The position numbers and the translations under genes were made by a program. This document shows, one piece after another, positions 51,938-60,317 of a stretch of 64,000 nucleotides of DNA. The notes beneath the pieces are model-generated. The model was not told the origin of the DNA, did not search any database, and saw nothing but the letters and a program-made list of their open reading frames with translations. The DNA is taken from the NCBI RefSeq assembly GCF_030546695.1, contig NZ_JAUOTP010000002.1, forward strand, positions 62,001 to 126,000, given 5' to 3'. How positions within the stretch are numbered: the first letter of the stretch is position 1; every line of letters begins with the position of its first letter. The stretch comes from Sphingomonas natans. GTDB lineage: Bacteria > Pseudomonadota > Alphaproteobacteria > Sphingomonadales > Sphingomonadaceae.

Positions 51938-52100
51938 TTAAAACGGCTCTGATGCCATATTTTGCGCGCTCGAAAGGATCGGGCTAAAATCTACGCCATC
52001 GAACCGCACGTTTGCCATCATTTCTGAAAGGCGTTTAATCGTGCCCTGCCGAACGCTTCCGTAACCGGCGGTAACGCTAATTTGGTTATGGCCTAGGACA
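51938..52100 (-). pseudogene. C-terminal remnant of a second tyrosine integrase
   Basis: The encoded end HTVLGHNQISVTAGYG, then KRLSEMMANVRFDGVDFS, is the typical final segment of tyrosine recombinases (LGH box, then the Tyr nucleophile in GYG). Nothing of the catalytic Arg or HxxR part is present. The frame continues upstream only into the 3' end of the alpA gene. A deletion probably fused the two. Confidence 0.7.
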
Positions 52101-52290
52101 GTATGGTCGCCAGTTGCGGGTCGCGATCCGCCAGCCAACGCTCAACCACCGAAGCGCGCCAAGCGATCCGATTGACGCTTAGCCTCAACGGCGGCGGGAA
52201 GGCGCCCACTCGGCGCATCCTATGGAGAGTAGCCCGCGAGAGGTTCAGCGCGCGGCACACTTGTGCTTGCGATAGCATAAAGTCGTTCAT
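52093..52290 (-). CDS. AlpA-family excisionase/regulator
   Basis: This 65-residue helix-turn-helix protein includes LSQAQVCRALNLSRATLHRM followed by GAFPPPLRLSVNRIAWR, the AlpA signature of phage and island excisionases. GGCGGGA stands before the ATG at 52290, and longer starts at 52305 and 52308 are possible. It probably controls island excision together with the integrase encoded upstream. Confidence 0.85.
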   Translation of the reverse strand: MNDFMLSQAQVCRALNLSRATLHRMRRVGAFPPPLRLSVNRIAWRASVVERWLADRDPQLATILS

Positions 52291-52407
52291 AATCAATCCC
52301 GCCATCAAGTCATTCGGCCCTGAGTGGCCGGCGGGGTGACCATTTATAGACGGGATCGCGCCGTGGCAACCGTTACTCTTGCGGTTATGGCACCTCTACT
52401 TTCGAGA

Positions 52408-53751
52408 TTACTTCCCATCTTGCATTGTATGTTTGGTACCGGACTCCGATGGCTCCCTGGGAGCTAGCTTTGCGATATGTGTCGACCAAATTTGCAAAGC
52501 TTCCCGCTTCTGTTCTGCGTACTCGTAGCGATCGTAGACGCCGGCCACACCGGCTTTGGAAGCGCCGGATACGTGATTCAGCAGCGCCTCTAATAAGTCG
52601 GTTGTAAGAACGTGATTCAAGCGCTGGCGATGGCCGATCGCGCGCAGTCCCGTTCGAAAGCTGCGGCGTAGATCGTGAGCTGACCAACGCTCCAAGGCGT
52701 AGCCGTCCGCAGCAGCGATATGTCGCGTCCTAAGCCAAAGCACCTCCTGCGCTTTTGAAACGCTATTGAAGCACCTGCGCGGTTCGAGAGAACTCGGGAA
52801 AACCCAAGGCGATTTCGCTGCCGACTTCGCGACTTTGAGCCGGTAAATGACGCTCTCGGGCAACGTCAGCAGGAAGGGCCGATGATTTTTTGTTCGCTCG
52901 CTCGGGATCAGCCAAGTCCGCTCATCCAGATCGAATTCCGACCACACAGCCTCTCTTGCTTCGGAAATACGGACTCCCGTATCCAACACGAGCCTCGTTA
53001 TCGAGGTATAGGTGCGAACGTAAGACTTGGCGCCTGCGAGGCTATCGATCGCTTGCAGAAAATAGGCTAGCTCCCTGTCGTCCAAAACTCGCTCTCGGGT
53101 GGCCTGCGTATGGAGCCTAGGAAGGTATTCGGCAGGGCTAACTTTCAGGCCCGTCACAGCTCGAAGCTCCCGCGCGGCTCGCTTGAACATCGTTTTCGTC
53201 AAGCTTAGCAGTCGATTGCTTACGGCGGGTGCGCGGCCGAACACGTCCTCCACGATGGCCGCCAGATCGTCATGCTCGATATCGAATATGCAAGTCGAGC
53301 CAAGCGACGCCCTTAGATGGCTGTCGTAAAGGCGACGGGTCTCGCGCTTATCGCGAAGGCGTTCGACGTAGCGTGGGTCGTAATACGTATCCCAGAACCA
53401 GTTCAGAGTTTTTGTCTGGCGCTCTTCCAGAAGATCACGCTGCCGCGTCTCTTCGACTGCCTTGGCCTGGCGGTCGTCATCTAGATCGACCCCACGTTCC
53501 CGAGCCTGACGATGACCAATTGCCCATTCCCTCGCCTCGGCCAAAGAATGTGCTGGATAGCTTCCGAAGGTTTTTTTGACAGGTCGCTTCGTGACGGCGT
53601 GACGACCGCGATAGGCCCACGATTTCTTGCCGTTAGGCTGCACGATTAGCAGCAGGCCAGGGCACCCCGGATCGCCAATCTCCCGGCGTGCATCTGCCGC
53701 TTTTTCACTGTCCACCGAACGCGCGGTGAACGCCCTTGCCGCTGCCATCAA
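52408..53751 (-). CDS. P4-type tyrosine integrase of the island
   Basis: This 447-residue integrase has an N-terminal arm-binding domain (GDPGCPGLLLIVQPNGKKSW, GSYPAHSLAEAREWA), a core-binding domain, and a catalytic domain with Arg in DTGVRISEARE, HDLRRSFRTGL (HxxR) and Tyr in AGVYDRYEY. It lies 183 bases from the right attachment core, the usual place for the integrase. Target-site use in the anticodon loop of a tRNA is known for tyrosine integrases. Confidence 0.94.
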   Translation of the reverse strand: MMAAARAFTARSVDSEKAADARREIGDPGCPGLLLIVQPNGKKSWAYRGRHAVTKRPVKKTFGSYPAHSLAEAREWAIGHRQARERGVDLDDDRQAKAVEETRQRDLLEERQTKTLNWFWDTYYDPRYVERLRDKRETRRLYDSHLRASLGSTCIFDIEHDDLAAIVEDVFGRAPAVSNRLLSLTKTMFKRAARELRAVTGLKVSPAEYLPRLHTQATRERVLDDRELAYFLQAIDSLAGAKSYVRTYTSITRLVLDTGVRISEAREAVWSEFDLDERTWLIPSERTKNHRPFLLTLPESVIYRLKVAKSAAKSPWVFPSSLEPRRCFNSVSKAQEVLWLRTRHIAAADGYALERWSAHDLRRSFRTGLRAIGHRQRLNHVLTTDLLEALLNHVSGASKAGVAGVYDRYEYAEQKREALQIWSTHIAKLAPREPSESGTKHTMQDGK

Positions 53752-53783
53752 ACCCTCGAATCAGAGCACAGTTTCGCGTCTCA

Positions 53784-53801
53784 GGGTAATCAATGGGGTA
53801 A
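53784..53801 (+). repeat. Integrase arm-type repeats, right end
   Basis: GGGTAA occurs at 53784 and 53796 in the same orientation and with the same 12-bp spacing as the left-end pair at 41445 and 41457. Confidence 0.6.
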
Positions 53802-53934
53802 CAGACGCACAAGACAGCCTGCGGCCGGCCAAGACCGAATGCAACAGCTTAGACCCACGATCTTATTGTGATTATTAGATTTAATATGTGATTTCCTGTC
53901 TCATCCCGTGTCGGCCGGTGCCAGCTAACGAGAC

Positions 53935-53973
53935 TTAGGAAACCGTTGCTCTGTCCTGCTGAGCTACCGGGGC
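53935..53973 (-). pseudogene. 5' half of the split tRNA-Arg(CCT) gene (attR side)
   Basis: Read on the minus strand: acceptor GCCCCGG, TA, D arm GCTC/GAGC, anticodon strand ACGGT and loop TTCCTAA with anticodon CCT. Beyond the core, the island sequence GTCTCG cannot pair with ACGGT, so no functional tRNA is formed here. The matching 3' half lies at 41348-41393. In the rejoined molecule only the outermost anticodon-stem pair (A-C) is mismatched. Confidence 0.9.
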
Positions 53974-54074
53974 CAGGCCACGCACACGCCGATCGCGGCG
54001 GAGCGGGCGGCGTCGCCTTAGCCGGTCCTGCCGATCGAGGACAAGCCGCGAGGGCTCGGCATCGAGTCCTCGGG

Positions 54075-54548
54075 CTATTGCACCTGCCCCGGCGGCACGA
54101 CCGGGAAGGGCAGATGCGAGACAGCCACGCCATCCTCGGCCAGCGCCTTCGCCTCGGCGGGCGTCGCCTCGCCGTGGATGACGCGCTCGGGCGCGTCGCC
54201 GTCGTGAATCGCGCGCGCTTCCTCGGCGAAGCGCTTGCCGACATGCTCGCTGCCCTCCAGCGCCTTGGCCTGCGCCTGCGCGAGCGCACTCAGCATCGCC
54301 TTCATTTGCGCGGGCGCAGGCATGCCGCCCTGCACCGGCACCGTCGGCGCAGCCGGGCGGGTCGGCACGGGCAGTTGATTGCCCTTCGGCGCCACATTGG
54401 GCGCCATCACCGCTTTCGCCACCTCGCCCGATCCGCACAGGGGGCAGGAGACGAGCCCGCGTGCGCGCTGGCCTTCGTAATCCTCGGTCGAGCCGAACCA
54501 CGCCTCGAACACATGCGCACGATCGCACTGGAGATCGAACACGATCAT
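54075..54548 (-). CDS. DUF1178 family protein
   Basis: This 157-residue protein starts MIVFDLQCDRAHVFEAWFGS, with a CPLC pair near residue 34, the N-terminal zinc-ribbon-like pattern of DUF1178. A Pro/Ala linker leads to a helical C-terminal half. The start overlaps the stop of the nitrilase-family gene as ATGA. The function is unknown. It is the first host gene right of the island. Confidence 0.88.
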   Translation of the reverse strand: MIVFDLQCDRAHVFEAWFGSTEDYEGQRARGLVSCPLCGSGEVAKAVMAPNVAPKGNQLPVPTRPAAPTVPVQGGMPAPAQMKAMLSALAQAQAKALEGSEHVGKRFAEEARAIHDGDAPERVIHGEATPAEAKALAEDGVAVSHLPFPVVPPGQVQ

Positions 54549-55372
54549 GCCGCGACCTCGACCGGCCCGATCGGGCGGCGATGCGCGAGCGCGGGCACGC
54601 GGCCGCGCACGTCGGCGACCCGGCCAAGATCGAGATCGACGAAGCCGAGGCCGGGCGCGTCGCCCATGTCGAGCAGCACCTCGCCCCACGGATCGATCGC
54701 AAGCGAATGGCCGAAGGTATCGCGCCCGTCTTCATGACGCCCCGTCTGCGCCGCGGCGACGACGAACGCGCCCGCCTCGATCGCGCGCGCGCGCAGCAGC
54801 ACATGCCAGTGGGCGAGGCCGGTCGGCACGGTGAAGGCGGCGGGCACCGACAGGATCGTTGCGCCCGCATCGCTGAGCGCGCGATACAGATCGGGGAAAC
54901 GCAGGTCGTAGCAGACCGACAGGCCCAGCCGCCCCCACCGCGTCTCGACCGCCACCGCCTGCGTGCCCGGCGCATAGGCATCGGATTCGCGCCAGCGCTC
55001 GCCGCTCGCCAGATCGACATCGAACAGGTGGATCTTGTCGTAGCGCGCGCGGATCGCGCCCGCATCGTCGATCACGAAGCCGCGATTGACGAAGCGCCCG
55101 TCCGCGCCGCCGGTGAGCGCGAGCGACCCCAGATGCACCCAGATGCCCGCCTTGGCCGCGGCCTCGCGCATCGCCGCCAAGGCGAGGTCGGTCTCCTCAT
55201 CCCGGATCGAGGCACGCCCGCGCGTCCGGTCGCGATCGACGAGCCCGCTCATCTCGGGCGTGAACAGCATGTCCGCGCCGCCGGCGGCAGCCTCGGCCAC
55301 GGCGTCGGCCAGCACGGCGGCATTGCGCGCCGGATCGATCCCGGTCGTCGTCTGGAGGATCGCCGCGCGCAT
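54545..55372 (-). CDS. Nitrilase-superfamily carbon-nitrogen hydrolase (Nit-like amidase)
   Basis: This 275-residue enzyme has the catalytic triad Glu in FTPEMSGL, Lys in YDKIHLFD and Cys in SVCYDLRFPDLYR. The sequence is close to Nit1/Nit2-type omega-amidases, which repair deaminated glutathione or hydrolyse alpha-ketoglutaramate. The start overlaps the grx stop, and it is cotranscribed with ComF, glutaredoxin and DUF1178 genes. Confidence 0.92.
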   Translation of the reverse strand: MRAAILQTTTGIDPARNAAVLADAVAEAAAGGADMLFTPEMSGLVDRDRTRGRASIRDEETDLALAAMREAAAKAGIWVHLGSLALTGGADGRFVNRGFVIDDAGAIRARYDKIHLFDVDLASGERWRESDAYAPGTQAVAVETRWGRLGLSVCYDLRFPDLYRALSDAGATILSVPAAFTVPTGLAHWHVLLRARAIEAGAFVVAAAQTGRHEDGRDTFGHSLAIDPWGEVLLDMGDAPGLGFVDLDLGRVADVRGRVPALAHRRPIGPVEVAA

Positions 55373-55629
55373 CAGAGCCCGAGCAGGGGGTCGAGCTTGC
55401 CCGCGCGATTGAGCGCCGCCAGATCGTCCGATCCGCCGACATGGGTATCGCCGATGAAGATCTGCGGCACGGTCGTCCCGCCATTGGATCGGCCGAGCAT
55501 CTCGGTGCGCTTGGGACCTCCCATCGAGATATCATGTTCCTCGAAATCGACGCCCTTGGACGTCAGGAGATGCTTGGCCCGGACGCAATAGGGGCAGAAC
55601 ATCTTCGTGTAGATCTCGACCTTGGGCAT
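55372..55629 (-). CDS. grxC: Glutaredoxin 3
   Basis: This 85-residue thiol-disulfide oxidoreductase has the active site CPYC near residue 12, the TTVPQIFIGD cis-Pro loop and VGGSDDL, the glutathione-binding element. The ATG at 55629 has AAGAGGAG five bases upstream, and a GTG two codons earlier is less likely. It sits between comF and the Nit-like gene in one operon. Confidence 0.93.
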   Translation of the reverse strand: MPKVEIYTKMFCPYCVRAKHLLTSKGVDFEEHDISMGGPKRTEMLGRSNGGTTVPQIFIGDTHVGGSDDLAALNRAGKLDPLLGL

Positions 55630-55674
55630 GCACACTCCTCTTGGCCTCCCGACCTATGTGCCGGGCGCCGATTG

Positions 55675-56451
55675 TCAACGGATCGCCCCTTCATCGGCTC
55701 CGTCCGCGCTCTTCACGACGCGCGCCCAGCAGGCGACCGCGACATGGGACGCCCCCGCCCGGCGCAGCGCCCGCGCACAGCCGGCGACGGTGGCGCCGGT
55801 CGTATAGACATCGTCGACGAGGATCACCCGCGCACCCTTGATCCTGGCTTTCGCCCCAGGCGCGATCGCGAAGGCGCCGGAGACGGCGCGCCGTCGCGCC
55901 GCCGGCCCCAGCCCGCGCAGCAGAGGCGTGCGCTTCGTCCGGCGCAACAGGTCGATCGCGACGGTCCCGCCCACCTGCCCGGCCAGCGCGCGGGCGATCA
56001 ACGCCGACTGGTTGTAGCCGCGCATCCACAGCCGCCCGCGATGCAGCGGCACGGGCACGATCAACGTCTCGGGCGCCTGCGGGCCGATCGATCGCGCCGT
56101 CAGCCGCGCCATCGTCTGCGCGATTCCCGCCCGCCCGCCATGTTTGAGCTTCAGCGCCAAAGCGCGCGCGATCGGCCCGTAGGCGACGCCCGCGCGCAGC
56201 GAATCGAAGGGCGGCGGATCGGCGAGGCACGCGCCGCAGCGTGCATCCGCGTGCAGGGCCAGTTCCAGCGGCTCGGCGCAGACCGCGCAGGCAGGCCCGC
56301 CGAGGAAATCCAGCGCCTGCCAGCAGGCCAGGCAGAAGCCGTGATCGCCGCCGACGATGATCCCGCAGCCCGGGCAACGCGGCGGCAGCGCATAATCGAC
56401 GATCCGGCGCAGGCCGGCGCGGACGATGGGCAAGGGCGCGAGGCTCGCCAT
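55675..56451 (-). CDS. ComF-family phosphoribosyltransferase-like protein
   Basis: This 258-residue protein has an N-terminal zinc-finger region (RCPGCG, CLACW, CAVC, CGACL) and a type I phosphoribosyltransferase domain with the PRPP loop VILVDDVYTTGAT. ComF takes part in DNA uptake in competent bacteria, and homologues elsewhere have no clear role. AAGGGGCGG supports the ATG at 56451. It is divergent from the methyltransferase gene. Confidence 0.9.
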   Translation of the reverse strand: MASLAPLPIVRAGLRRIVDYALPPRCPGCGIIVGGDHGFCLACWQALDFLGGPACAVCAEPLELALHADARCGACLADPPPFDSLRAGVAYGPIARALALKLKHGGRAGIAQTMARLTARSIGPQAPETLIVPVPLHRGRLWMRGYNQSALIARALAGQVGGTVAIDLLRRTKRTPLLRGLGPAARRRAVSGAFAIAPGAKARIKGARVILVDDVYTTGATVAGCARALRRAGASHVAVACWARVVKSADGADEGAIR

Positions 56452-56495
56452 CCGCCCCTTGTGCCGCACGCCCCCTCGCGCGCACAAGCGCGCCC

Positions 56496-57362
56496 GTGAC
56501 CACCCCGCCCGACATCTTCGATCGCGATCTGCGCCGCCTGCGCCGCGACCGCGCCGCCCCCGGTTTCGCGAATCATGCCTTCCTGCGCGAGGCGATGGTC
56601 GAAGGCCTGCTCGACCGGCTCGATCTCGTGACCCGCCCGCTCACCGACGCGCTCGACCTCGGCTGTGCCGATGGCACATTGACGCAGGCGCTGCGCGCGC
56701 GCGGGCTGACCGTCACGCCCGCCGACGCCGGCCAGCGCTTCGCGGCCGCCGCAGGCGGCATCCAGTGCGACGAGGATCGCCTGCCCTTCGCGCCCGCCAG
56801 CTTCGATCTGATCGTCTCGGCGGGCGTGCTGGATACGGTCAGCGATCTGCCGGGCGCGCTCGTCCAGTGCCGCCGCGCGCTCCGGCCCGACGGGCTGTTC
56901 CTCGCCGCCTTCCTCGGCGCAGGCACGCTGGGCACCCTGCGCGATGTCGTCCGCGCCGCCGATGCGGTGTCCGAAGGCGGGATGCCGCAGCGTTTCCACC
57001 CGCAAATCGAGGTGCCGGCCGCGGGCGACCTGCTCGTCCGGGCCGGCTTCGCGCTCCCCGTCGCCGATAGCGAGGCGATCGACGTCCGCTACGGATCGCC
57101 GCTGAAGCTGATGGCCGATCTGCGCGGGATGGCGGCGGGCAACCAGCTTGCCGGCCAGGCGCCCCCCTGGCTCGGCCGCGCGCGCCTCGCCGAGATCGCC
57201 CGCCTGTTCGCCGAGCGCGCCGATCCCGACGGGCGGACGCGCGAGCGTTTCACGATGCTGTTCATGACCGGCTGGGCACCCGGCCCGAACCAGCCGCAGC
57301 CCGCCAAGCGCGGATCAGCGACGACGAGCCTCGCCGCCGCGCTCAAGCCACGCTCAGAGTAA
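56496..57362 (+). CDS. SAM-dependent methyltransferase, BioC/NDUFAF5-like
   Basis: This 288-residue class I methyltransferase has the SAM-binding motif DALDLGCADGTL near residue 50, DEDRLPFAPASFDLIVS, and the pattern of NDUFAF5 homologues, which modify a complex I subunit in mitochondria. In bacteria the family is close to BioC. The start is GTG. Its 3' end overlaps the convergent Nudix gene by nine bases. Confidence 0.85.
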   Translation: MTTPPDIFDRDLRRLRRDRAAPGFANHAFLREAMVEGLLDRLDLVTRPLTDALDLGCADGTLTQALRARGLTVTPADAGQRFAAAAGGIQCDEDRLPFAPASFDLIVSAGVLDTVSDLPGALVQCRRALRPDGLFLAAFLGAGTLGTLRDVVRAADAVSEGGMPQRFHPQIEVPAAGDLLVRAGFALPVADSEAIDVRYGSPLKLMADLRGMAAGNQLAGQAPPWLGRARLAEIARLFAERADPDGRTRERFTMLFMTGWAPGPNQPQPAKRGSATTSLAAALKPRSE

Positions 57363-57779
57363 GGCTTCGAGCAACCCGATGAGCGGCCGGTCCGCGGGCG
57401 GCATCGCCAGCCCGTGAAGCTCCAGCGGGCGCACCCAGCGCAATTCCTCGCCGTGCAGCGCCTGCGGCAGCCCGCGCCACTTCCGGCAGACGTAAAGCAG
57501 CAGGATCAGGTGCCGCTCGCCCAGCGCTTCGCTCGCGAAGGCCGCGGGCGCGAGACAACTGCCCCACGTCTCGATCCCCAGTTCCTCGGCCAGCTCGCGG
57601 ATCAGCGCCGCCTCGGGCGTCTCTCCGGCCTCGACCTTGCCGCCCGGAAATTCCCACAGGCCCGCCATCGGCTTGCCCGCCGGGCGCCGCTGGACGAGCA
57701 CGCGCCCGTCACCATCGACCAGCGCGGCCGCGACGACCAGCAACCGGCCGTCCGAAGGGCTTTCTTTACCCGAAACCAT
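57354..57779 (-). CDS. mutT: Nudix hydrolase, MutT-like (8-oxo-dGTP diphosphatase)
   Basis: This 141-residue enzyme has the complete Nudix box GGKVEAGETPEAALIRELAE followed by ELGIE. VLVQRRPAGKPMAGLWEFPG precedes it, as in MutT. It would remove oxidised nucleotides from the pool. The start at MVSGKESPSDG is chosen because the upstream extension looks non-coding and runs under the pilin promoter. Confidence 0.88.
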   Translation of the reverse strand: MVSGKESPSDGRLLVVAAALVDGDGRVLVQRRPAGKPMAGLWEFPGGKVEAGETPEAALIRELAEELGIETWGSCLAPAAFASEALGERHLILLLYVCRKWRGLPQALHGEELRWVRPLELHGLAMPPADRPLIGLLEALL

Positions 57780-57818
57780 TACCGCGGACCGTGAACTGGC
57801 GAAATGCGGGCGACGAAC

Positions 57819-58001
57819 ATGCGACACCTCCTGACGAAGCTGTGCCGCGACGCACGGGGCGCGACCGCGATCGAATATGGCCTGATCGTCTCGTTGGTCG
57901 TCATTGCGATCGTCGCCGGCATTTCCAGCGTCGGCGGGGCGACCGGAAATCTGTGGGGCAACATGGCCAACAAGGTCTCCGCGGTCACGCCCAACACATA
58001 A
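57819..58001 (+). CDS. Flp/Fap-type IVb pilin 1
   Basis: This 60-residue prepilin has a basic leader MRHLLTKLCRDARG, the processing site before ATAIEYGLI with the invariant Glu, and one hydrophobic helix. It could also start 15 bases upstream at 57804. It is one of two tandem pilins. The tad assembly genes are not in the window. Confidence 0.9.
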   Translation: MRHLLTKLCRDARGATAIEYGLIVSLVVIAIVAGISSVGGATGNLWGNMANKVSAVTPNT

Positions 58002-58145
58002 ACTTTTCGCTAACCACTTCTTTTCCAGCGTTAAATCTTCGGAAACCCTCTCGCCTTATACACAACCTCGCTGTCCCGACGGATCGGGGGACTGGTGGGG
58101 TCAGGCGCACATCGATTCGGTAATTGCTTGCGAGGAGTAGAGTAT

Positions 58146-58313
58146 ATGTTGAAGATCCGTAACTTCCTGAAGAACTCCAAGGGCGCGACCGCGATCGAAT
58201 ACGGTCTCATCGCCGCTCTGATCGCCGTCGCCGCCATCGGCGCGATGTCGACGCTCGGCACGAAGCTGAAGAACACGTTCTCGAACGTGTCGAACAACAT
58301 GAACGCGCAGTAA
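58146..58313 (+). CDS. Flp/Fap-type IVb pilin 2
   Basis: This 55-residue prepilin has the leader MLKIRNFLKNSKG, the cleavage site before ATAIEYGLI, and a hydrophobic helix ending in a short polar tail. GAGGAG lies upstream of the ATG. The short lysine/asparagine-rich protein and the strong terminator just downstream suggest a highly expressed major pilin. Confidence 0.93.
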   Translation: MLKIRNFLKNSKGATAIEYGLIAALIAVAAIGAMSTLGTKLKNTFSNVSNNMNAQ

Positions 58314-58332
58314 GACACTCGCACGTTCGACA

Positions 58333-58367
58333 AAGGGGCCGGCGCGGGAAACCGCGTCGGCCTTTTT
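58333..58367 (+). terminator. Rho-independent terminator after the pilin genes
   Basis: An 11-bp stem (GGCCGGCGCGG with CCGCGTCGGCC, one G-U pair) with a GAAA loop is followed by five T, 24 bases after the second pilin stop. Confidence 0.85.
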
Positions 58368-58422
58368 CGTTTGCCCGACCGCCCGGCCGCCCCTGACCCC
58401 GGTCAGGCGTCAGCGTCCGTCG

Positions 58423-59367
58423 TCAGCCGATTGCAAGAAACTTCGCGCGCCGCGCTTCGAGCAGCGCGGCAGGTGACAGCTCGCCGAGCATCGCCAGTTC
58501 CTCGCCGATCGCCGCGCCCAGCGCCGCGATCGCCGCCGGCTTGTCGCGATGCGCGCCGCCGATCGGCTCGGGCACGATCCGATCGACCACGCCCAGTTTC
58601 TCCAGATCCTGCGCAGTGATCTTCATCGCCTCGGCCGCGTCCGCCGCGCGATCCGACGTCCGCCACAGGATCGACGAGGCGCCCTCGGGCGAGATCACCG
58701 AATAGATGGCGTGTTCGAACATCAGCACGCGATTCGCGCCCGCCAGCGCCACCGCGCCGCCCGATCCGCCCTCGCCGACGACCGCCGCGACGATCGGGAC
58801 GCGCAGCTCCAGGCATTGCTCGGTCGATCGCGCGATCGCCTCGGCCTGGCCGCGCTCCTCGGCCTGCACGCCCGGAAAGGCGCCCGCCGTATCGACGAGC
58901 GTCACGACCGGCAGCCCGAATCGCTCGGCCAGCTTCATCAGCCGGATCGCCTTGCGATAGCCCTCGGGCTTGGCCATCCCGAAATTGTGGCGGATGCGGC
59001 TCGCCGTATCGTCGCCCTTTTCGTGGCCGATCAGCATGACGCGCGTGCCGCCGATGCGCGCGAGCCCGCCGAGGATCGCCTGATCGTCGCCGAACGCGCG
59101 ATCGCCCGCGAGCACCATGAAGTCGCTCGCGATGCCTGCGACATAATCGCGGAAGTGCGGCCGCTCCTGGTGGCGCGCGACCTGCGTCTTCTGCCACGGC
59201 GTGAGCTTCGCGTAGAGATCGCGCAGCACCTTGTCGGATTGCTGCTGGAGCTTGTTGACCTCCGCATCGATCTTCAGCGTCGAATTGGCGTCCGCGGTTT
59301 CGCGCAGTTCGTCGATGCGCGCGCGGAGTTCCGCCACCGGTTTCTCGAAGTCGAGGAATGCCACCAT
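58423..59367 (-). CDS. accA: Acetyl-CoA carboxylase carboxyltransferase subunit alpha
   Basis: This 314-residue subunit of the enzyme that makes malonyl-CoA has [19 protein letters not shown] at its N-terminus, then HDRPHF-like [12 protein letters not shown]. The crotonase core contains [28 protein letters not shown] and GEGGSGGA, all AccA hallmarks. The length is normal. The gene ends 110 bases after the pilin terminator region. Confidence 0.96.
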   Translation of the reverse strand: MVAFLDFEKPVAELRARIDELRETADANSTLKIDAEVNKLQQQSDKVLRDLYAKLTPWQKTQVARHQERPHFRDYVAGIASDFMVLAGDRAFGDDQAILGGLARIGGTRVMLIGHEKGDDTASRIRHNFGMAKPEGYRKAIRLMKLAERFGLPVVTLVDTAGAFPGVQAEERGQAEAIARSTEQCLELRVPIVAAVVGEGGSGGAVALAGANRVLMFEHAIYSVISPEGASSILWRTSDRAADAAEAMKITAQDLEKLGVVDRIVPEPIGGAHRDKPAAIAALGAAIGEELAMLGELSPAALLEARRAKFLAIG

Positions 59368-59417
59368 AAGCGCGGGCGGTTAAGAGCCGCGAGCGCGGGC
59401 GTCAATGTCGCGGCGCA

Positions 59418-60317
59418 TCAGCCCAGCCGCCCCTTGTCCGCCAAAGGGTGCCGCGCATTGACGAGTTCGACCAGCCGGCGGCTGTCGACATGCGTGTAGA
59501 TCTGCGTCGTCGCGATATCGGCATGGCCCAGCATCGTCTGCAGCGCGCGCAGGTCGGCGCCGCCCTCCAGCAGATGGGTCGCAAAGGCATGGCGCAGGAC
59601 GTGCGGGCTGATCCGATCGGGCGCGATCCCCGCCTCGCCCGCCAGTTCGCGCACGAGTTGGTAGAGGCGAACCCGGCTCAGATGCGTCTTGCCCGACGGG
59701 AACAGCCACGCGCCGCCCGGCGGCAGCGTCGCCGCATAGGCCGAGACCGCCGCGCGCGCGCGATTCGACAGCGGCACGAGCCGCTCGCGCCCGCCCTTGC
59801 CCTTCAGGATTAGGAAGGGCTGGTCGGCGCGCACCGCATTGCGCGGCAGTGATACCAATTCGGTCGCGCGCATCCCCGATCCGTAGAGCAGCTCGAACAG
59901 GGCCGAGAGGCGCAGCGAGGCGGGGCTGCGCGCCTCCACAAGCCGTTCCTCGATCGCCGCGAACAGTTTGGCGACATCCTCATGCCCCAGGATCTTGGGC
60001 AAGGGCCGCGACGCGCCGGGGCGCGGCAGCGCGGCGGAGGGATCGTCGGTGCGCAGCCCTTCCTCGGCGAGGAAGCCGAAGAAGCGCCGCAATGCCGATG
60101 CCTTGCGCGCCACCGTCGTGCGCGCCAGCTCCATCCAGGAGGCGGCGAGCGTTTCCAGCGCCCCGGCATCCGCCTCGCCGAGCCGCCCGGCGAGATGTGC
60201 CGACGCACCCTCCAGATCGGTGCGATAGGCGATCAGCGTGTTCCGCGCTGCGCCCGCCTCGGCAGCAAGCATCTCCAGGAAGCGATCGATCAGCTGCCGA
60301 TCGCCCGCCTCCGTCAT
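59418..60317 (-). CDS. xerD: Tyrosine recombinase XerD
   Basis: This 299-residue chromosome-dimer resolvase has an N-terminal SAM-like domain (IDRFLEMLAAEAGAARNTL), catalytic Arg in YGSGMRATEL, HVLRHAFATHLL, LGHADIATTQIY and Tyr in IYTHVD. The ATG overlaps the stop of the preceding gene as ATGA. The housekeeping context separates it from the island integrase. Confidence 0.93.
   Translation of the reverse strand: MTEAGDRQLIDRFLEMLAAEAGAARNTLIAYRTDLEGASAHLAGRLGEADAGALETLAASWMELARTTVARKASALRRFFGFLAEEGLRTDDPSAALPRPGASRPLPKILGHEDVAKLFAAIEERLVEARSPASLRLSALFELLYGSGMRATELVSLPRNAVRADQPFLILKGKGGRERLVPLSNRARAAVSAYAATLPPGGAWLFPSGKTHLSRVRLYQLVRELAGEAGIAPDRISPHVLRHAFATHLLEGGADLRALQTMLGHADIATTQIYTHVDSRRLVELVNARHPLADKGRLG

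Larger units (their letters stand above)
41386..53942. mobile_element. 12.5-kb integrative genomic island in tRNA-Arg(CCT)
   Basis: The limits are the two copies of the 8-bp core TTTCCTAA (minus strand) in the separated halves of one tRNA-Arg gene. Inside lie a P4-type integrase next to the right end, paired GGGTAA arm-type repeats at both ends, an intact tRNA-Arg(CCT), a NACHT protein, a serine recombinase, regulators, PEP-CTERM proteins and a polymerase-like protein. Several cargo genes are visibly AT-richer than the flanking chromosome. Recombination across the cores would release a circle of 12,549 bp and restore the split tRNA gene. Confidence 0.9.

Noticed and set aside
41386-53942. CRISPR array or insertion sequence in the island
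   Set aside because: No regularly spaced repeats and no transposase gene were found; movement genes are a tyrosine integrase, an AlpA and a serine recombinase.
59418-60317. XerD as the integrase of another island
   Set aside because: Full XerD motifs, ATGA coupling to a chromosomal gene and housekeeping neighbours show it is the chromosomal dimer resolvase.
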